Positions 9,407 through 17,010 are shown, numbered from the stretch's first letter. The stretch is DNA of 32,021 bases from Arcicella sp. (GCA_025454855.1 JALONS010000013.1:1-32021), one strand, 5' to 3'. Numbers and translations: made by a program. The notes: generated by a model from the sequence alone, not told the origin.

Positions 9407-10183
9407 TCATTTTTTATAACAAACTCCTCCCAAAGAAACCGTATTGAAGGGCGTGGGGGCAAAACTATTCGATTGGAGCAAAACGTGGGTTGCCCCCTTA
9501 ATGGCTGCTTCTTTTTTGAGCTTTTCAACCGCTTCTTTCCGTAAGCGTTCTTCCTTACCATACGCTCGGCTGGCGGATGCAGAAACCTCTCCCACTCGGG
9601 TTAATCCTTTAACTTCTTCAAAAGCATTGGTTACAATCACTTGTTCCCATGAAATTGTTCCAACGTTGTTTTTTACATTCGTTGTTGGGGTAGTAGTACC
9701 TACGGGTACGGTAGCGGCTACCACTACAGACGGGGCGTTCACTTGCATAGGATTCAGTATCATTTCTTTCACGATAGAATTTAATACTTTTGCTTCCTTC
9801 AACTTAATTAATGCCTCCGAACTCACATCAAATTTATGAGCCGTTTTACTGATTTTTTCCTTTAAAATTGTAGTTGAAACGTCTGAATCTGATAATTTTA
9901 TCACATCATCATTCGTCATAGTTTCGGTGGGTGGCGAAGCTACAAACATGGCTTTCACCACTTTATCCGAAATCTTCCCTGCTTTTAGGTCAATGAGTCC
10001 TTGGGTGGTTAAATCAAATTGGCATTTGGTTGAACTGATTTTAGCTAAAATAATATCCTGTGATATTTTGGATGCCTGTAAATTGATAATCTCTTTATTA
10101 CTCAAAGCATTTTGGGCGTAAGTGGATGCACTGGAGAGAACAAAAAAGTTAAAGAACAGGGCGGTTTTCTTGATAAATTTCAT
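9407..10183 (-). CDS. Secreted protein with duplicated helical motif and conserved C-terminal domain
   Basis: This 258-residue protein begins with a signal peptide that ends near STYAQ. Two tandem copies of a helical motif follow, about residues 26-80 and 90-143: each reads like S..EIINLQ..KIS..IILAKI, then FD...GLIDLKAGKISDKVVKAM. Repeats of this pattern are common in secreted Bacteroidota proteins of unknown role. A Thr/Val-rich linker (about 150-168) leads to a C-terminal region, YGKEERLRKEAVEKLKKEAA followed by GATHVLLQ and a final GGVCYKK. This resembles small periplasmic domains in which a helix precedes a strand with a G-A-D/T-H-V-L motif. Function is unknown. The gene has the 152-nt structured leader 41 nt upstream. 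Confidence 0.85.
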   Translation of the reverse strand: MKFIKKTALFFNFFVLSSASTYAQNALSNKEIINLQASKISQDIILAKISSTKCQFDLTTQGLIDLKAGKISDKVVKAMFVASPPTETMTNDDVIKLSDSDVSTTILKEKISKTAHKFDVSSEALIKLKEAKVLNSIVKEMILNPMQVNAPSVVVAATVPVGTTTPTTNVKNNVGTISWEQVIVTNAFEEVKGLTRVGEVSASASRAYGKEERLRKEAVEKLKKEAAIKGATHVLLQSNSFAPTPFNTVSLGGVCYKK

Positions 10184-10224
10184 TTGAAAATTGGGTTACA
10201 AAATATTAATTAATGGATTATTTT

Positions 10225-10376
10225 GGGGTTAAGATTTACCAAATAAGCCAAGGCTTAATGGTAAATCTTTCGCTTTAATCATAAACCTTTACCCCTTTGT
10301 TCTATCTCATAAGGTAGTAGTTTATGAGTTAGGGAGCGTGGCTGCAACACCTTCCTCTGTGGACTTAGAACAGCCC
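10225..10376 (-). promoter_or_regulatory. Structured 5' leader, copy A
   Basis: These 152 nt resemble 11528-11679 along their whole length, and both end exactly 41 nt before a start codon. Helices readable on the minus strand are: an outer GGGGTaAAG/CTTaACCCC-type helix; inside it a 10-bp AAGATTTACC/GGTAAATCTT stem capped by TAAGCC/GGCTTA; a second domain closed by TGTTCT/AGAACA; and within that a CTCATAA/TTATGAG hairpin plus a weaker purine-pyrimidine stem. The last strong stem lacks a U-run, so it is not a simple terminator. It could be a cis-regulatory RNA or a protein-binding leader. No known riboswitch class was recognised. Confidence 0.6.
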
Positions 10377-10451
10377 GTAAACCAGCGTTTTTGCAAAAAT
10401 TCATCTTGAAAAGATGGCGTTTCCAAGCTATTGTTCATTATTTTGTTAATC

Positions 10452-10474
10452 AGAGCCAAATTTAAAAAGGCTCT
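10452..10474 (-). terminator. Weak hairpin after the TraE-like gene
   Basis: The arms agagcc and ggctct enclose an A/T-rich loop about 34 nt past the stop of the minus-strand TraE-like gene. The stem is short and no clear U-run follows it in the direction of transcription, so this is a tentative terminator. Confidence 0.35.
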
Positions 10475-10507
10475 ATAATCAGCCGTTTTGCTTCTTTGGA
10501 AGATTTC

Positions 10508-10789
10508 TTAAAATAGCTGTTGTATATGTTGCATTAGCGTATTGCCCATCAAAAGAATTAAAAAGCTGCCAAACCAAGTCATTGCCATAGCTTGAATATC
10601 GGATGCTCCGCTTTTTAATTTCTTATGAACTTTTACCGCTCCGATAATACCTACGAAGGCAATTAGGATTACCCTTATGATACTGAACATTTTTGGAGCA
10701 TCCAGAGCCACTACGCCAGCAATGACTAAAAACAGTAAGGATAAGGCAAGGAATCTTTGTCCTTGTGTATTTTTTACAAGTTGTTTCAT
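10508..10789 (-). CDS. DUF4134/TraE-like conjugative transfer membrane protein
   Basis: This 93-residue protein has three hydrophobic stretches at about residues 13-29, 34-52 and 68-85. The hallmark is GAVKVHKKLKSGASDIQAMAM followed by WFGSFLIL, which closely follows the GxVKVYxKxxxGDxDxxxxxxxWFG pattern of the Bacteroidota transfer protein TraE (DUF4134). Those proteins are small inner-membrane components of the tra apparatus. Here it stands alone without other tra genes, so it cannot build a transfer channel by itself. A frameshifted relative lies at 17052-17329. Length agrees with the family. Confidence 0.78.
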   Translation of the reverse strand: MKQLVKNTQGQRFLALSLLFLVIAGVVALDAPKMFSIIRVILIAFVGIIGAVKVHKKLKSGASDIQAMAMTWFGSFLILLMGNTLMQHIQQLF

Positions 10790-10892
10790 GGTAATTTATT
10801 TATTTGTTATGGAATTTATAATCAATATTTCGCTATTATCTTTACGTGATAAAAACCGTTATACGAGTCAAAATGGATTTGTTTTGACTACC

Positions 10893-11486
10893 TCATCTAA
10901 TGAGAGCTTCTTTGTTACAAGCACCCGCCACGATAGTTATTTCTCGCTCCCAGACATAACCATTGGTAATAACTTCCTGGCATTTGAGTTGATGTTTACC
11001 TTCCGTCAAATTTTCAATCGGTACACCATCAAGACTACCGCAATCAGGAGGATTTTTGGCAAAATTAGTTACTCCCATAACGAGTCCTTGATATTTTCCA
11101 TCGACATACACCCAGATATTAGTACTCTTAGTGAGTTCGGTTGGGAAAGCCTTATACACCACTAACCTGCCCAGTAAATTATTAATTACCACAGATTTAA
11201 CCGCCACATCGCTAACACCTTCTCTGGTGGCAGTGAGCTTTACTTGGAACTCTTTATTGGCTTTGAAATCGTGGGTAAAACTGGTTTTATCATCTCTGGT
11301 TGTTCCATCTCCCATACTCCAAGAAAAACTATCGCCATTCGTTGATGTATTGGTGAAAGTCACTCTTCCACTTGGACTAATCGTATAGCTAAAATCTGCC
11401 TTGACCTGTGGTTTTACATCCACTTTTTGGCAAGAAAAAATCGCTGTAATAAAAGAAATAGAACTGATAATTAGCATTTTTTTCAT
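10893..11486 (-). CDS. PKD-domain lipoprotein
   Basis: This 197-residue protein begins MKKMLIISSISFITAIFSCQK, a lipoprotein signal with the lipidated Cys at residue 19. Residues about 28-102 form a PKD domain: DFSYTISPSGRVTFTNTS, the core WSMGDGTT, and the closing FKANKEFQVKLTAT. PKD domains are Ig-like folds for adhesion or binding on surface proteins. The C-terminal half (about 105-197) contains WVYVDGKYQG and EGKHQLKCQE, which look like a second small beta domain, and two late cysteines. It shares a structured leader with the unrelated gene at 9407-10183. Surface exposure is likely but the ligand is unknown. Confidence 0.88.
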   Translation of the reverse strand: MKKMLIISSISFITAIFSCQKVDVKPQVKADFSYTISPSGRVTFTNTSTNGDSFSWSMGDGTTRDDKTSFTHDFKANKEFQVKLTATREGVSDVAVKSVVINNLLGRLVVYKAFPTELTKSTNIWVYVDGKYQGLVMGVTNFAKNPPDCGSLDGVPIENLTEGKHQLKCQEVITNGYVWEREITIVAGACNKEALIR

Positions 11487-11527
11487 TTTTGTAAGTGTTT
11501 GATTGTTAATTGATAAATTGAGTTTTG

Positions 11528-11679
11528 GGGGTTAAGATTTACCAAATAAGCAAATGCCTATTCGGTAAAATCTTGTGATTTTTATATTCCTTTACCCCTT
11601 TGGTTCTATCCCATAAGGTCGTAGCTTATGAGTTGGGGAGGGTAGTAGTAGTACACTCCTTTTGGACTAAGAACAAGCC
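11528..11679 (-). promoter_or_regulatory. Structured 5' leader, copy B
   Basis: This is the second copy of the 152-nt leader, 41 nt before the PKD lipoprotein start. Compared with copy A the long stem is kept with a one-base bulge. The CTCATAA hairpin keeps its pairing, with a base change that becomes a G-U wobble in the RNA. The GTTCT/AGAAC closing helix and the GGGGT/ACCCC helix are unchanged. Loops and linkers differ much more. Conservation of paired segments against drifting loops supports an RNA-level function. Confidence 0.6.
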
Positions 11680-11734
11680 TGTCATTAAACACCACTATCG
11701 TAATTTTTAATCTTCAAAATTTTAAGACTTTATA

Positions 11735-12001
11735 TTAAATTAGATGATACACATATACTGACTTAATGATATAACTATTTGATTTTAAAACGTTTAACAT
11801 AATAAAAAGTAATATTGAACAGAATAGCAAATAACATATCATTAAAACCAACAAGATTATCAACCCTGAGAGACACGTTACTTTCGAGAAAGTATATCCA
11901 AGGGTGATACCCAATAACGAAAGGCAAGACAACACAAAGCCTTCGGAGGGATGATGTTGAATTGCTGCAATCAGTTTATGTATGGTTTTCATATGCATCA
12001 T
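11735..12001 (-). CDS. Small membrane protein of unknown function
   Basis: This 88-residue frame begins MMHMKTIHKLIAAIQ; the Met at residue 4 (11992) is an equally good start. Two hydrophobic helices, about 22-38 and 45-68 (LIILLVLMICYLLFCSILLF), indicate an inner-membrane protein with a short basic N-terminus. It ends in VYVYHLI. No family was recognised. It lies 49 nt downstream of the secreted-protein gene 12051-12626 on the same strand and may be co-transcribed with it. Confidence 0.5.
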   Translation of the reverse strand: MMHMKTIHKLIAAIQHHPSEGFVLSCLSLLGITLGYTFSKVTCLSGLIILLVLMICYLLFCSILLFIMLNVLKSNSYIIKSVYVYHLI

Positions 12002-12050
12002 TTTTGAACTTTTAAATGTGAAAATGAGTGAGACTAAGCAAAGATTGGTT

Positions 12051-12626
12051 TCAAAAAGGGTTTGTAGGCAATTCTGTTAATGATTTTTTGTATTTTTTTA
12101 AAGCTAACACAGTGGCATCATAACCTAATGGAAATCCATCATCAGCCATATCACGTAATTTGAGTGTAACACCAAGTATGTCTTCCCAATAAGGCTTTAA
12201 CGCTAAATTCACCCTAAAAAAAATGGCTTTATTATCATATTTAACATCAACGTAAAAAGGTTCACTATAAAGTAGAGTTGAATCATGTTCAACACCAAAA
12301 TCAATGATTTGGACTGATTTTGTCTTCATAGTCTTAGTAGCATATAAAGCTTTATGAAAAGGAATGTAAGGCACTATTTCATCCCGATGAACATAAGCGG
12401 TGTCTCTACCTGCTTTTAATTTATAATACTCTCGAAACTTACTCAGTGCTAAGACACTAAGTAATAGTTGGGTTTGCGTATATTTGGAAAATAGGCAAAT
12501 CATCCCATTTCCGTCTCCAAATGCACAGGTTGAGGGTAAAATCATACTCTTTTTATTTAACGTTTTAGTAATTGCTTGGCAATTAATTCCAAGCGATAGC
12601 AACACAAAATATCCCCTTGACAACAC
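12051..12626 (-). CDS. Hypothetical secreted protein
   Basis: This 191-residue protein has an N-terminal hydrophobic stretch (GYFVLLSLGINCQA) that could be a signal peptide with cleavage near residue 18. The body is a mix of short motifs without a recognised domain, for example CAFGDGNGMICLFSKYTQ, AYVHRDEIVPYIPF and EPFYVDVKYDNKAIFFRVNL. The pair of Cys residues around FGDGNGMI could form a disulfide. Downstream on the same strand is a small membrane protein. Upstream is the folded 12661-12860 region, which may hold its promoter. Function unknown. Confidence 0.65.
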   Translation of the reverse strand: MLSRGYFVLLSLGINCQAITKTLNKKSMILPSTCAFGDGNGMICLFSKYTQTQLLLSVLALSKFREYYKLKAGRDTAYVHRDEIVPYIPFHKALYATKTMKTKSVQIIDFGVEHDSTLLYSEPFYVDVKYDNKAIFFRVNLALKPYWEDILGVTLKLRDMADDGFPLGYDATVLALKKYKKSLTELPTNPF

Positions 12627-12660
12627 AAGGAAAAAGAGATTACAAGAAACTGAAAGGAGT

Positions 12661-12681
12661 TTTCTGAATGATATTCAGAAA
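12661..12681. repeat. Perfect inverted repeat, 9-bp arms
   Basis: The arms tttctgaat and attcagaaa are separated by gat. The repeat sits 34 nt upstream of the start codon of the gene at 12051-12626, where a dimeric repressor could bind. It is the first of three inverted repeats in a row. Confidence 0.6.
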
Positions 12682-12687
12682 TGACGA

Positions 12688-12740
12688 AAGTATGAAGCTA
12701 ACGGCTGGGCGTGAAAAAAGCGTGAACGCCACTCATACTT
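12688..12740. repeat. Inverted repeat with nested stem
   Basis: The outer arms aagtatga (12688-12695) and tcatactt (12733-12740) are perfect. An inner ggcgt/acgcc pair encloses an A-rich loop with a repeated gcgtga. It directly abuts the larger palindrome that follows. Confidence 0.6.
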
Positions 12741-12860
12741 TGTGTTCGAGGCTCTGGTAAACCCACTTAACAAAATAAAGTAACGCCACGCTTTCGACGT
12801 GGCGTTTTTAACTTTATTCCTGTTAAGTGAACATGAAAATGTACCAGATTTTCGAACACA
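12741..12860. repeat. 120-bp nested palindrome with attC-like architecture
   Basis: Paired blocks from outside inward are tgtgttcga/tcgaacaca, ctggta/taccag, cacttaac/gttaagtg, aataaagt/actttatt and acgccacg/cgtggcgt, with small asymmetric unpaired gaps. The block acttaac (12765-12771) fits RYYYAAC and gttaagt (12822-12828) fits GTTRRRY, the bounds of integron attC sites. The 64 bp between them fold into an R-box, L-box and terminal stem. No integron integrase is present and pairing continues beyond the attC-like bounds, so a single-stranded DNA structure linked to transfer or replication, or simply a strong terminator, is as likely. Confidence 0.55.
12782..12809. terminator. Rho-independent-type hairpin at the centre of the palindrome
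   Basis: A nine-base-pair stem aacgccacg/cgtggcgtt has a 7-nt loop and is followed by T residues on the plus strand and A/T-rich sequence on the other. It lies past the mobA stop on the minus strand and could stop the mob transcript before it enters the next gene. Confidence 0.6.
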
Positions 12861-12981
12861 GGTTTTTCAGTAAAAACGCAATCTATATGTTAATTAAACT
12901 ATCTCTCTGACTATCAATTTTTTTTCGCAATGTTACAACGCTTTTTACAATTTTCAAATTATTTAGGATAATTGCTGAATT

Positions 12982-14019
12982 TTAACGACTCCTTTTGTAG
13001 TCCTGTTTCGGATAGGTCGGGGCAAGTCGAACCTGCTCTTTGAGCTTTTCTGCCTGTTTTTCCTGTTGCTGTTGCTCTTCTGCTGCTTTTTCTCGTTGAA
13101 TTGCCTCTCGCTCTCGCTCCAAAGCTAATTCTTGTTTCTGTTGCTTTTCTCGTAATTCCGCTATCCGTTGCTGCTCCGCTATCCCTCGTTGAAGCTGTAA
13201 TTTAAGCATCGCAGCTCGCTCTTGCTCTCGACCCAAACGACCACTTTCTATACGGATTTCTATTTCATTTTTCTTGTACCCTTCCCCTAAATCTTTACTG
13301 CCAATCTTCACACCTTTGGCATTTGTGTAACCTAAACCAAAGCCAGTTTGTACTTTATACCCTCGATTTTCCATCTCTTTTTTGAAACCTCTAAAATCAT
13401 CGTGCTTCAAAATAACTTCATCTATATCTTTTCGCAAAGGAGCTAAATAAGGATTCTGACTTACAAAAGTTTCGTCTTTTCCTGTCTGTCTTAATCGTTC
13501 TCTTGATTTACCAACCACTTGCCGCAAATCATATTTTAGCTCCATTTTTCTTGAAAATTCATTCACTCTTCGCTTACTAAATCCATCGTCCCAGGTCTTC
13601 CCATCGAACCCGATTCGGTTCACCACAAAATGAAAATGCTCGTGGGCTTTATCATCGTGCCGATGGACACAATATTGGTTTTGTGCAAATCCCATGTGTT
13701 CCGCAAATTCATGGATAATTCCTAATTTCTGCTCTTCACTCAACTTCCCTCGGTCTTCGGGAGCAAAGTTTAGCGAAGGAGTATAAGCACATTTGACTAA
13801 CTTAGGATTCATCTCTTGTTTGTAATTTTCCATCTGCTCCCCAATATCTTTGCTGTCATAACCGCAGTATTGAGAATAATATAATTCTCCTTTGGGAATA
13901 TAGGGACGGTTCTCTGCCTCAGCTTCTTGTTGTCGCTGTTTCATCTCAGCTCTTGAACCGTGTTCATTATACAAGGCACTACCCATATAACTCTTGCTAA
14001 CACCTGAATTGATTATCAT
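12982..14019 (-). CDS. mobA: MobA-type relaxase (relaxase/mobilization nuclease family)
   Basis: This 345-residue protein has the relaxase metal-binding signature YCVHRHDDKAHEHFHF, with H119, H121, H126, H128 and H130. It is followed by VNRIGFDGKTWDDGFSKRR, typical of the MobA/VirD2-like family. The catalytic tyrosine is probably one of the N-terminal residues Y11 or Y17. The enzyme would nick one strand at oriT and stay covalently attached during transfer. The C-terminal third (about 265-330) is a charged, Gln-rich coiled coil. Its start overlaps the mobC stop by 4 bp. No coupling protein or secretion genes lie on the plasmid, so transfer must borrow them from a co-resident element. Confidence 0.93.
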   Translation of the reverse strand: MIINSGVSKSYMGSALYNEHGSRAEMKQRQQEAEAENRPYIPKGELYYSQYCGYDSKDIGEQMENYKQEMNPKLVKCAYTPSLNFAPEDRGKLSEEQKLGIIHEFAEHMGFAQNQYCVHRHDDKAHEHFHFVVNRIGFDGKTWDDGFSKRRVNEFSRKMELKYDLRQVVGKSRERLRQTGKDETFVSQNPYLAPLRKDIDEVILKHDDFRGFKKEMENRGYKVQTGFGLGYTNAKGVKIGSKDLGEGYKKNEIEIRIESGRLGREQERAAMLKLQLQRGIAEQQRIAELREKQQKQELALEREREAIQREKAAEEQQQQEKQAEKLKEQVRLAPTYPKQDYKRSR

Positions 14020-14438
14020 ATTTTTGTCTTAATTTCTTGGCAAAGGGATTCGATTTCATGGCTTAATTGAGAGACTTGACGTTGTTCGAAGTGTGACAAA
14101 AATCCTATGGAATTACTCTTCTTCAACAATTGATTCAGGTTGTTTCCAACGTGAACTAAACTCTGTCGTAAAGCTCGTAAAGTAATGACTAATTCGCTAT
14201 CTTCCTCAATTTTTTCAACCACTTTTTCCACCATTGCTTCACTGGCATTTAAACCTAATTCCAAGAGATAAATACTTAATTTTTTCTTACCACTTGCCTT
14301 CGCTTTCGCTTCCAATTGTCGCTTATCTTTCACACTCACCCGAAATTGAATTTGGGTAGTCTTGGGGTTTTGCTTGTCCTGCGAATGAACCTCTTTCGCT
14401 TGCTTAACTCGCTTGATTTTTACTGCTTGCTCTGCCAT
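14016..14438 (-). CDS. mobC: MobC-like relaxosome accessory protein
   Basis: This 140-residue protein has a basic N-terminus followed by TQIQFRVSVKDKRQLEAKAK, which looks like the strand and first helix of a ribbon-helix-helix DNA-binding fold. Later comes RQSLVHVGNNLNQLLKKSNS, the GNNLNQL motif that marks the MobC/BmgB family. Such proteins bind oriT and help the relaxase open the strand. The gene is the first of the two-gene mob operon and overlaps mobA by 4 bp. It may also repress its own promoter through the CGGT-type repeats just upstream. Confidence 0.88.
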   Translation of the reverse strand: MAEQAVKIKRVKQAKEVHSQDKQNPKTTQIQFRVSVKDKRQLEAKAKASGKKKLSIYLLELGLNASEAMVEKVVEKIEEDSELVITLRALRQSLVHVGNNLNQLLKKSNSIGFLSHFEQRQVSQLSHEIESLCQEIKTKI

Positions 14439-14493
14439 AAATTTATTATTTTTTGTAGTACTGCACCACGAAATATATTACCGATATTGTTAA

Positions 14494-14505
14494 CGGTTTA
14501 TACCG
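14494..14505. promoter_or_regulatory. CGGT-type palindrome upstream of mobC
   Basis: The sequence cggtttataccg is an inverted repeat with 4-bp arms. A further accgatattgttaacggt arrangement lies next to it at 14480-14497. Three CGGT half-sites are thus clustered 42-67 nt before the mobC start, a plausible operator for MobC itself. A TATATTTC box resembling the Bacteroidota -7 element lies between the palindromes and the gene. Confidence 0.4.
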
Positions 14506-14559
14506 AATAATCTTAAAAAATGAAATGACAAAATCATAAAAACCATCCTGCCTTTTCTT

Positions 14560-14700
14560 TTTTTTCGTTGCGATGCCCCTGACGAAGGCGGGGCAAGCTA
14601 CGAAAAAAACAAGGGGTAGCTCACTGACGTAAGGAAGGGGGCGGGTCAGATTGGCATGGCAAAATAGAACGATAGTGATATTTTGTTATGACAATCTGAC
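14560..14700. other. Candidate origin of transfer (oriT) with two hairpins
   Basis: The first hairpin (14560-14608) pairs ttttttcgt with acgaaaaaa and tgcccc with ggggca. The second (14645-14700) is a long nested inverted repeat: gtcagattg/caatctgac outside, cat/atg in the middle and caaaata/tattttg inside, around a 12-nt loop. Position just upstream of mobC-mobA and hairpins of this size are typical of MOB-type oriTs. The nick site is expected close to one arm of the second hairpin but cannot be placed by eye. The rest of 14439-15059 is AT-rich, with ttaattaat tracts and a repeated attagcacta at 14992-15012. Confidence 0.68.
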
Positions 14701-15059
14701 ACACCTTGCTCTTTTTTCAAAAGATAAATAAAACTACTAAACGCTTTCCACTATACCAAATATTTTATTAATTAATATTTCTCAGTAATTTTCATCCTTT
14801 ATTTTAAAAAATTTTCCTATTTTCTCAATTCTTTTAATTACCTTCGTCTTAGGAAAAAAGACTTATTATTCATTGATTAATAGGTTTTTATGAAAATCCA
14901 TTAATTAATGAAATGGGTTAAATTAAAATGATTAATTAATAGATAATTAACGTTTTATTTAATAGTATTTTTGCAATAATTAATCATTAAATTAGCACTA
15001 TATTAGCACTAATGGTAAAAATTAACGCTTTTGCCAATTTTTCCCTTAATTGATGCCCT

Positions 15060-15509
15060 ATGAACATAGAATTTACCAAAGAAATGGTCAAAGAGGCTTT
15101 TCTCTCTAACAAGAGAAAACGAAACTTTATGCTGTATAAAGTGTATGAATCCATATTTACCTATGACCATACGGCTGAATTTATTGCTACTTTTATTTCT
15201 CAGGATTTAGGGATTCCCATTTCTAAATCCATCATTGATATGACTCGGATTAGGGTTGCAAAAAAATTACAAAATCCTAAAAAAGCAACTAAAAAAGTAA
15301 GTACAAAATCATCAAAGAAAACTGTATCATCCAAAAAATCGGGGAAAAAAGAAGTGATTATAAACAGCAATAGTGAAGAAACAAAGTCCTTTACTATTAT
15401 TGAAAATTTACCCAAAATTGAAGTTGCTGAACCCCTCCAAGAGAGCTTCCATAAAACCTTGAATTGGAGGACTTTTAATCAGGAAGGCGAAAAGGATTTA
15501 GACTTTTAA
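15060..15509 (+). CDS. Small basic protein, first gene of a transfer or maintenance operon
   Basis: This 149-residue protein has an N-terminal helical domain (residues 1-70, KEMVKEAFLSNKRKRNFMLY, then FISQDLGIPISKSIIDMTRIR) that may bind DNA through a helix-turn-helix-like segment. A highly Lys/Ser-rich linker follows (about 74-100), then an acidic tail ending in EGEKDLDF. No family was recognised. The downstream ParA-like ATPase starts 58 nt later on the same strand. A small DNA-binding partner for that ATPase is a reasonable but unproven idea. The long AT-rich upstream region probably holds the promoter. Confidence 0.75.
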   Translation: MNIEFTKEMVKEAFLSNKRKRNFMLYKVYESIFTYDHTAEFIATFISQDLGIPISKSIIDMTRIRVAKKLQNPKKATKKVSTKSSKKTVSSKKSGKKEVIINSNSEETKSFTIIENLPKIEVAEPLQESFHKTLNWRTFNQEGEKDLDF

Positions 15510-15567
15510 CAGCTTCCTAAAACAGCCTGTTTTTTTACCCTGTTTTATATTTTTTCTGGGATTGCTT

Positions 15568-16317
15568 ATGAGGAATACTCGATATATTTATTGTCAAGTG
15601 CAAGGAAAAGGAGGGGCTGGTAAATCTTTCTTAACGTACCTATTCGGGCTGAAACATTACCAAGATGAAAACACGCTTTTCATTGATGCTGATTTCAATA
15701 GTAAAACTTCCTCTACTCAAAATCTAAGGTTCATCCTGCCTAAAAAGGATATTCTTCTTTCCCAAAAAGATAGACAGAGAGTTGTATTTTTTAACATCTT
15801 GGATGAACAAAAAAATATTGAAAAAAAACTCTTTATGGCAATGCTCACTCGTTTTGGGAGAGATATCTTTACGTATGAAAGGGTGTTTATTGATTTCGGA
15901 ACACTGGAATCTGACCAATTTTTAGAATTGTTCATCACGCTCTTTAAACCTGGGGAATTAAAGGAATTAGAAAAAGAATTGAATTTGAAATTTATTTTTC
16001 AAGTAGTTGTTGCTGGCAATACTAACTACCTATCTTGTATGAGCTATCTTGAAAAAGTACAACAAGTATTTGGAGAACATCACGATATTATCATTTATCC
16101 AAATCTTGAAAAATTTAGTCATACCGACAAACAACTGGAACAAGTAAGAGCCTATGCCCAAAGGTTCAAACTTCCCTGTAAACCTTTCGGAGATTTTGGT
16201 AATGGCTCAGAAACGGAAACTGATGTACGCTTAATGGTGCAACAAGGAAAGTCCCTCAATGATTTTCCTGACATGATTACCCAATGGCTTGTCGAACAAG
16301 AAATACAAAATCTTTAA
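15568..16317 (+). CDS. ParA/MinD-like ATPase
   Basis: This 249-residue protein has a deviant Walker A motif, GKGGAGKS, at residues 13-20 (the KGGxGKS signature of ParA/MinD/SIMIBI ATPases), followed by LFIDADFNSKTSS. The ATG at 15568 is preferred over an in-frame TTG six bases earlier. It differs clearly from the plasmid's second ParA at 19232-19987: it lacks the DTDPQ- and PPN-type Walker A'/B signatures and has a different C-terminus. ATPases of this group occur beside Bacteroidota mob and tra genes (TraA-like), where they may position the plasmid for transfer. Here the gene leads into a coiled-coil membrane protein and a decayed TraE-like gene. Confidence 0.85.
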   Translation: MRNTRYIYCQVQGKGGAGKSFLTYLFGLKHYQDENTLFIDADFNSKTSSTQNLRFILPKKDILLSQKDRQRVVFFNILDEQKNIEKKLFMAMLTRFGRDIFTYERVFIDFGTLESDQFLELFITLFKPGELKELEKELNLKFIFQVVVAGNTNYLSCMSYLEKVQQVFGEHHDIIIYPNLEKFSHTDKQLEQVRAYAQRFKLPCKPFGDFGNGSETETDVRLMVQQGKSLNDFPDMITQWLVEQEIQNL

Positions 16318-16341
16318 ATGAACCTTAATGAAAAATAGCAT

Positions 16342-17010
16342 ATGACAACACCGAATGAATTATCTGAAAACGATTTCTTGAAATTGCAAGGGCAATATCA
16401 GGCACGATATGGCATCATCATGAACAAGCAAGTGATTCTGATTTTTGTAATGATTGAGGAAATGCACAAAAAAGCCTTGGAATTAATCACCCAATTTTAC
16501 CAAAAGCAATTACTGGAACAGGAGGCTCACCATCAAAAACAGGTGCAGCAACTTAACCAAATCATTAACCAGTACAAACAACAACACGAAATTTATACGG
16601 ATGAAATTAAAAAAGCTGCCGTAGCTATTAGTAAACAAAAAGGAGCTGTCATTACCGAAAATCCTGACGTAGTAATAAAACATAATCGCTCTAAATATGG
16701 AATAATCGGATTCGTCATAATTATCATTGTGGCGATGGGGCTTTGGACTTATGACCGCTATCGGAATGAATTACAGGAGTATAAAGCCATTAAAAAGGCA
16801 TTGATAGAAACCCCTAAAATCTATAAACTCCATTATTTAGCCCGTGATGGAAATATTTTACTGAATCCTGATAAGTTTACGGGTGAGTATTTGGAACTCA
16901 CCCCTCCAAAAGAGGGCGAAGATGCAGTAGCTGGAAAAAATTATTACTTTGATAAGGATGATAATAGGGTGTTAGTCCCTTTGCATTTTTCCAAAACACC
17001 TTTGGAGTAG
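16342..17010 (+). CDS. Coiled-coil membrane protein of the transfer-associated operon
   Basis: This 222-residue protein lies 24 nt after the ATPase gene. Residues about 50-92 form a Gln/His-rich coiled coil (QKQLLEQEAHHQKQVQQLNQ). A single transmembrane helix follows at about 117-133 (YGIIGFVIIIIVAMGLW). The C-terminal 85 residues, beyond the membrane, contain YKLHYLARDGNILLNPDKF and no recognised domain. The single-span layout with a cytoplasmic coiled coil is common in accessory transfer or mobilization proteins. No specific family can be named. Confidence 0.8.
   Translation: MTTPNELSENDFLKLQGQYQARYGIIMNKQVILIFVMIEEMHKKALELITQFYQKQLLEQEAHHQKQVQQLNQIINQYKQQHEIYTDEIKKAAVAISKQKGAVITENPDVVIKHNRSKYGIIGFVIIIIVAMGLWTYDRYRNELQEYKAIKKALIETPKIYKLHYLARDGNILLNPDKFTGEYLELTPPKEGEDAVAGKNYYFDKDDNRVLVPLHFSKTPLE

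Noticed and set aside
10677-11165. 162-residue plus-strand frame over the TraE-like and PKD genes
   Set aside because: It spans antisense of two well-supported genes and their intergenic gap. It has no coherent domain.
12741-12860. A full integron cassette
   Set aside because: Only one attC-like structure is seen, no intI gene is present, and pairing extends outside the attC bounds. It is kept as a structural oddity only.
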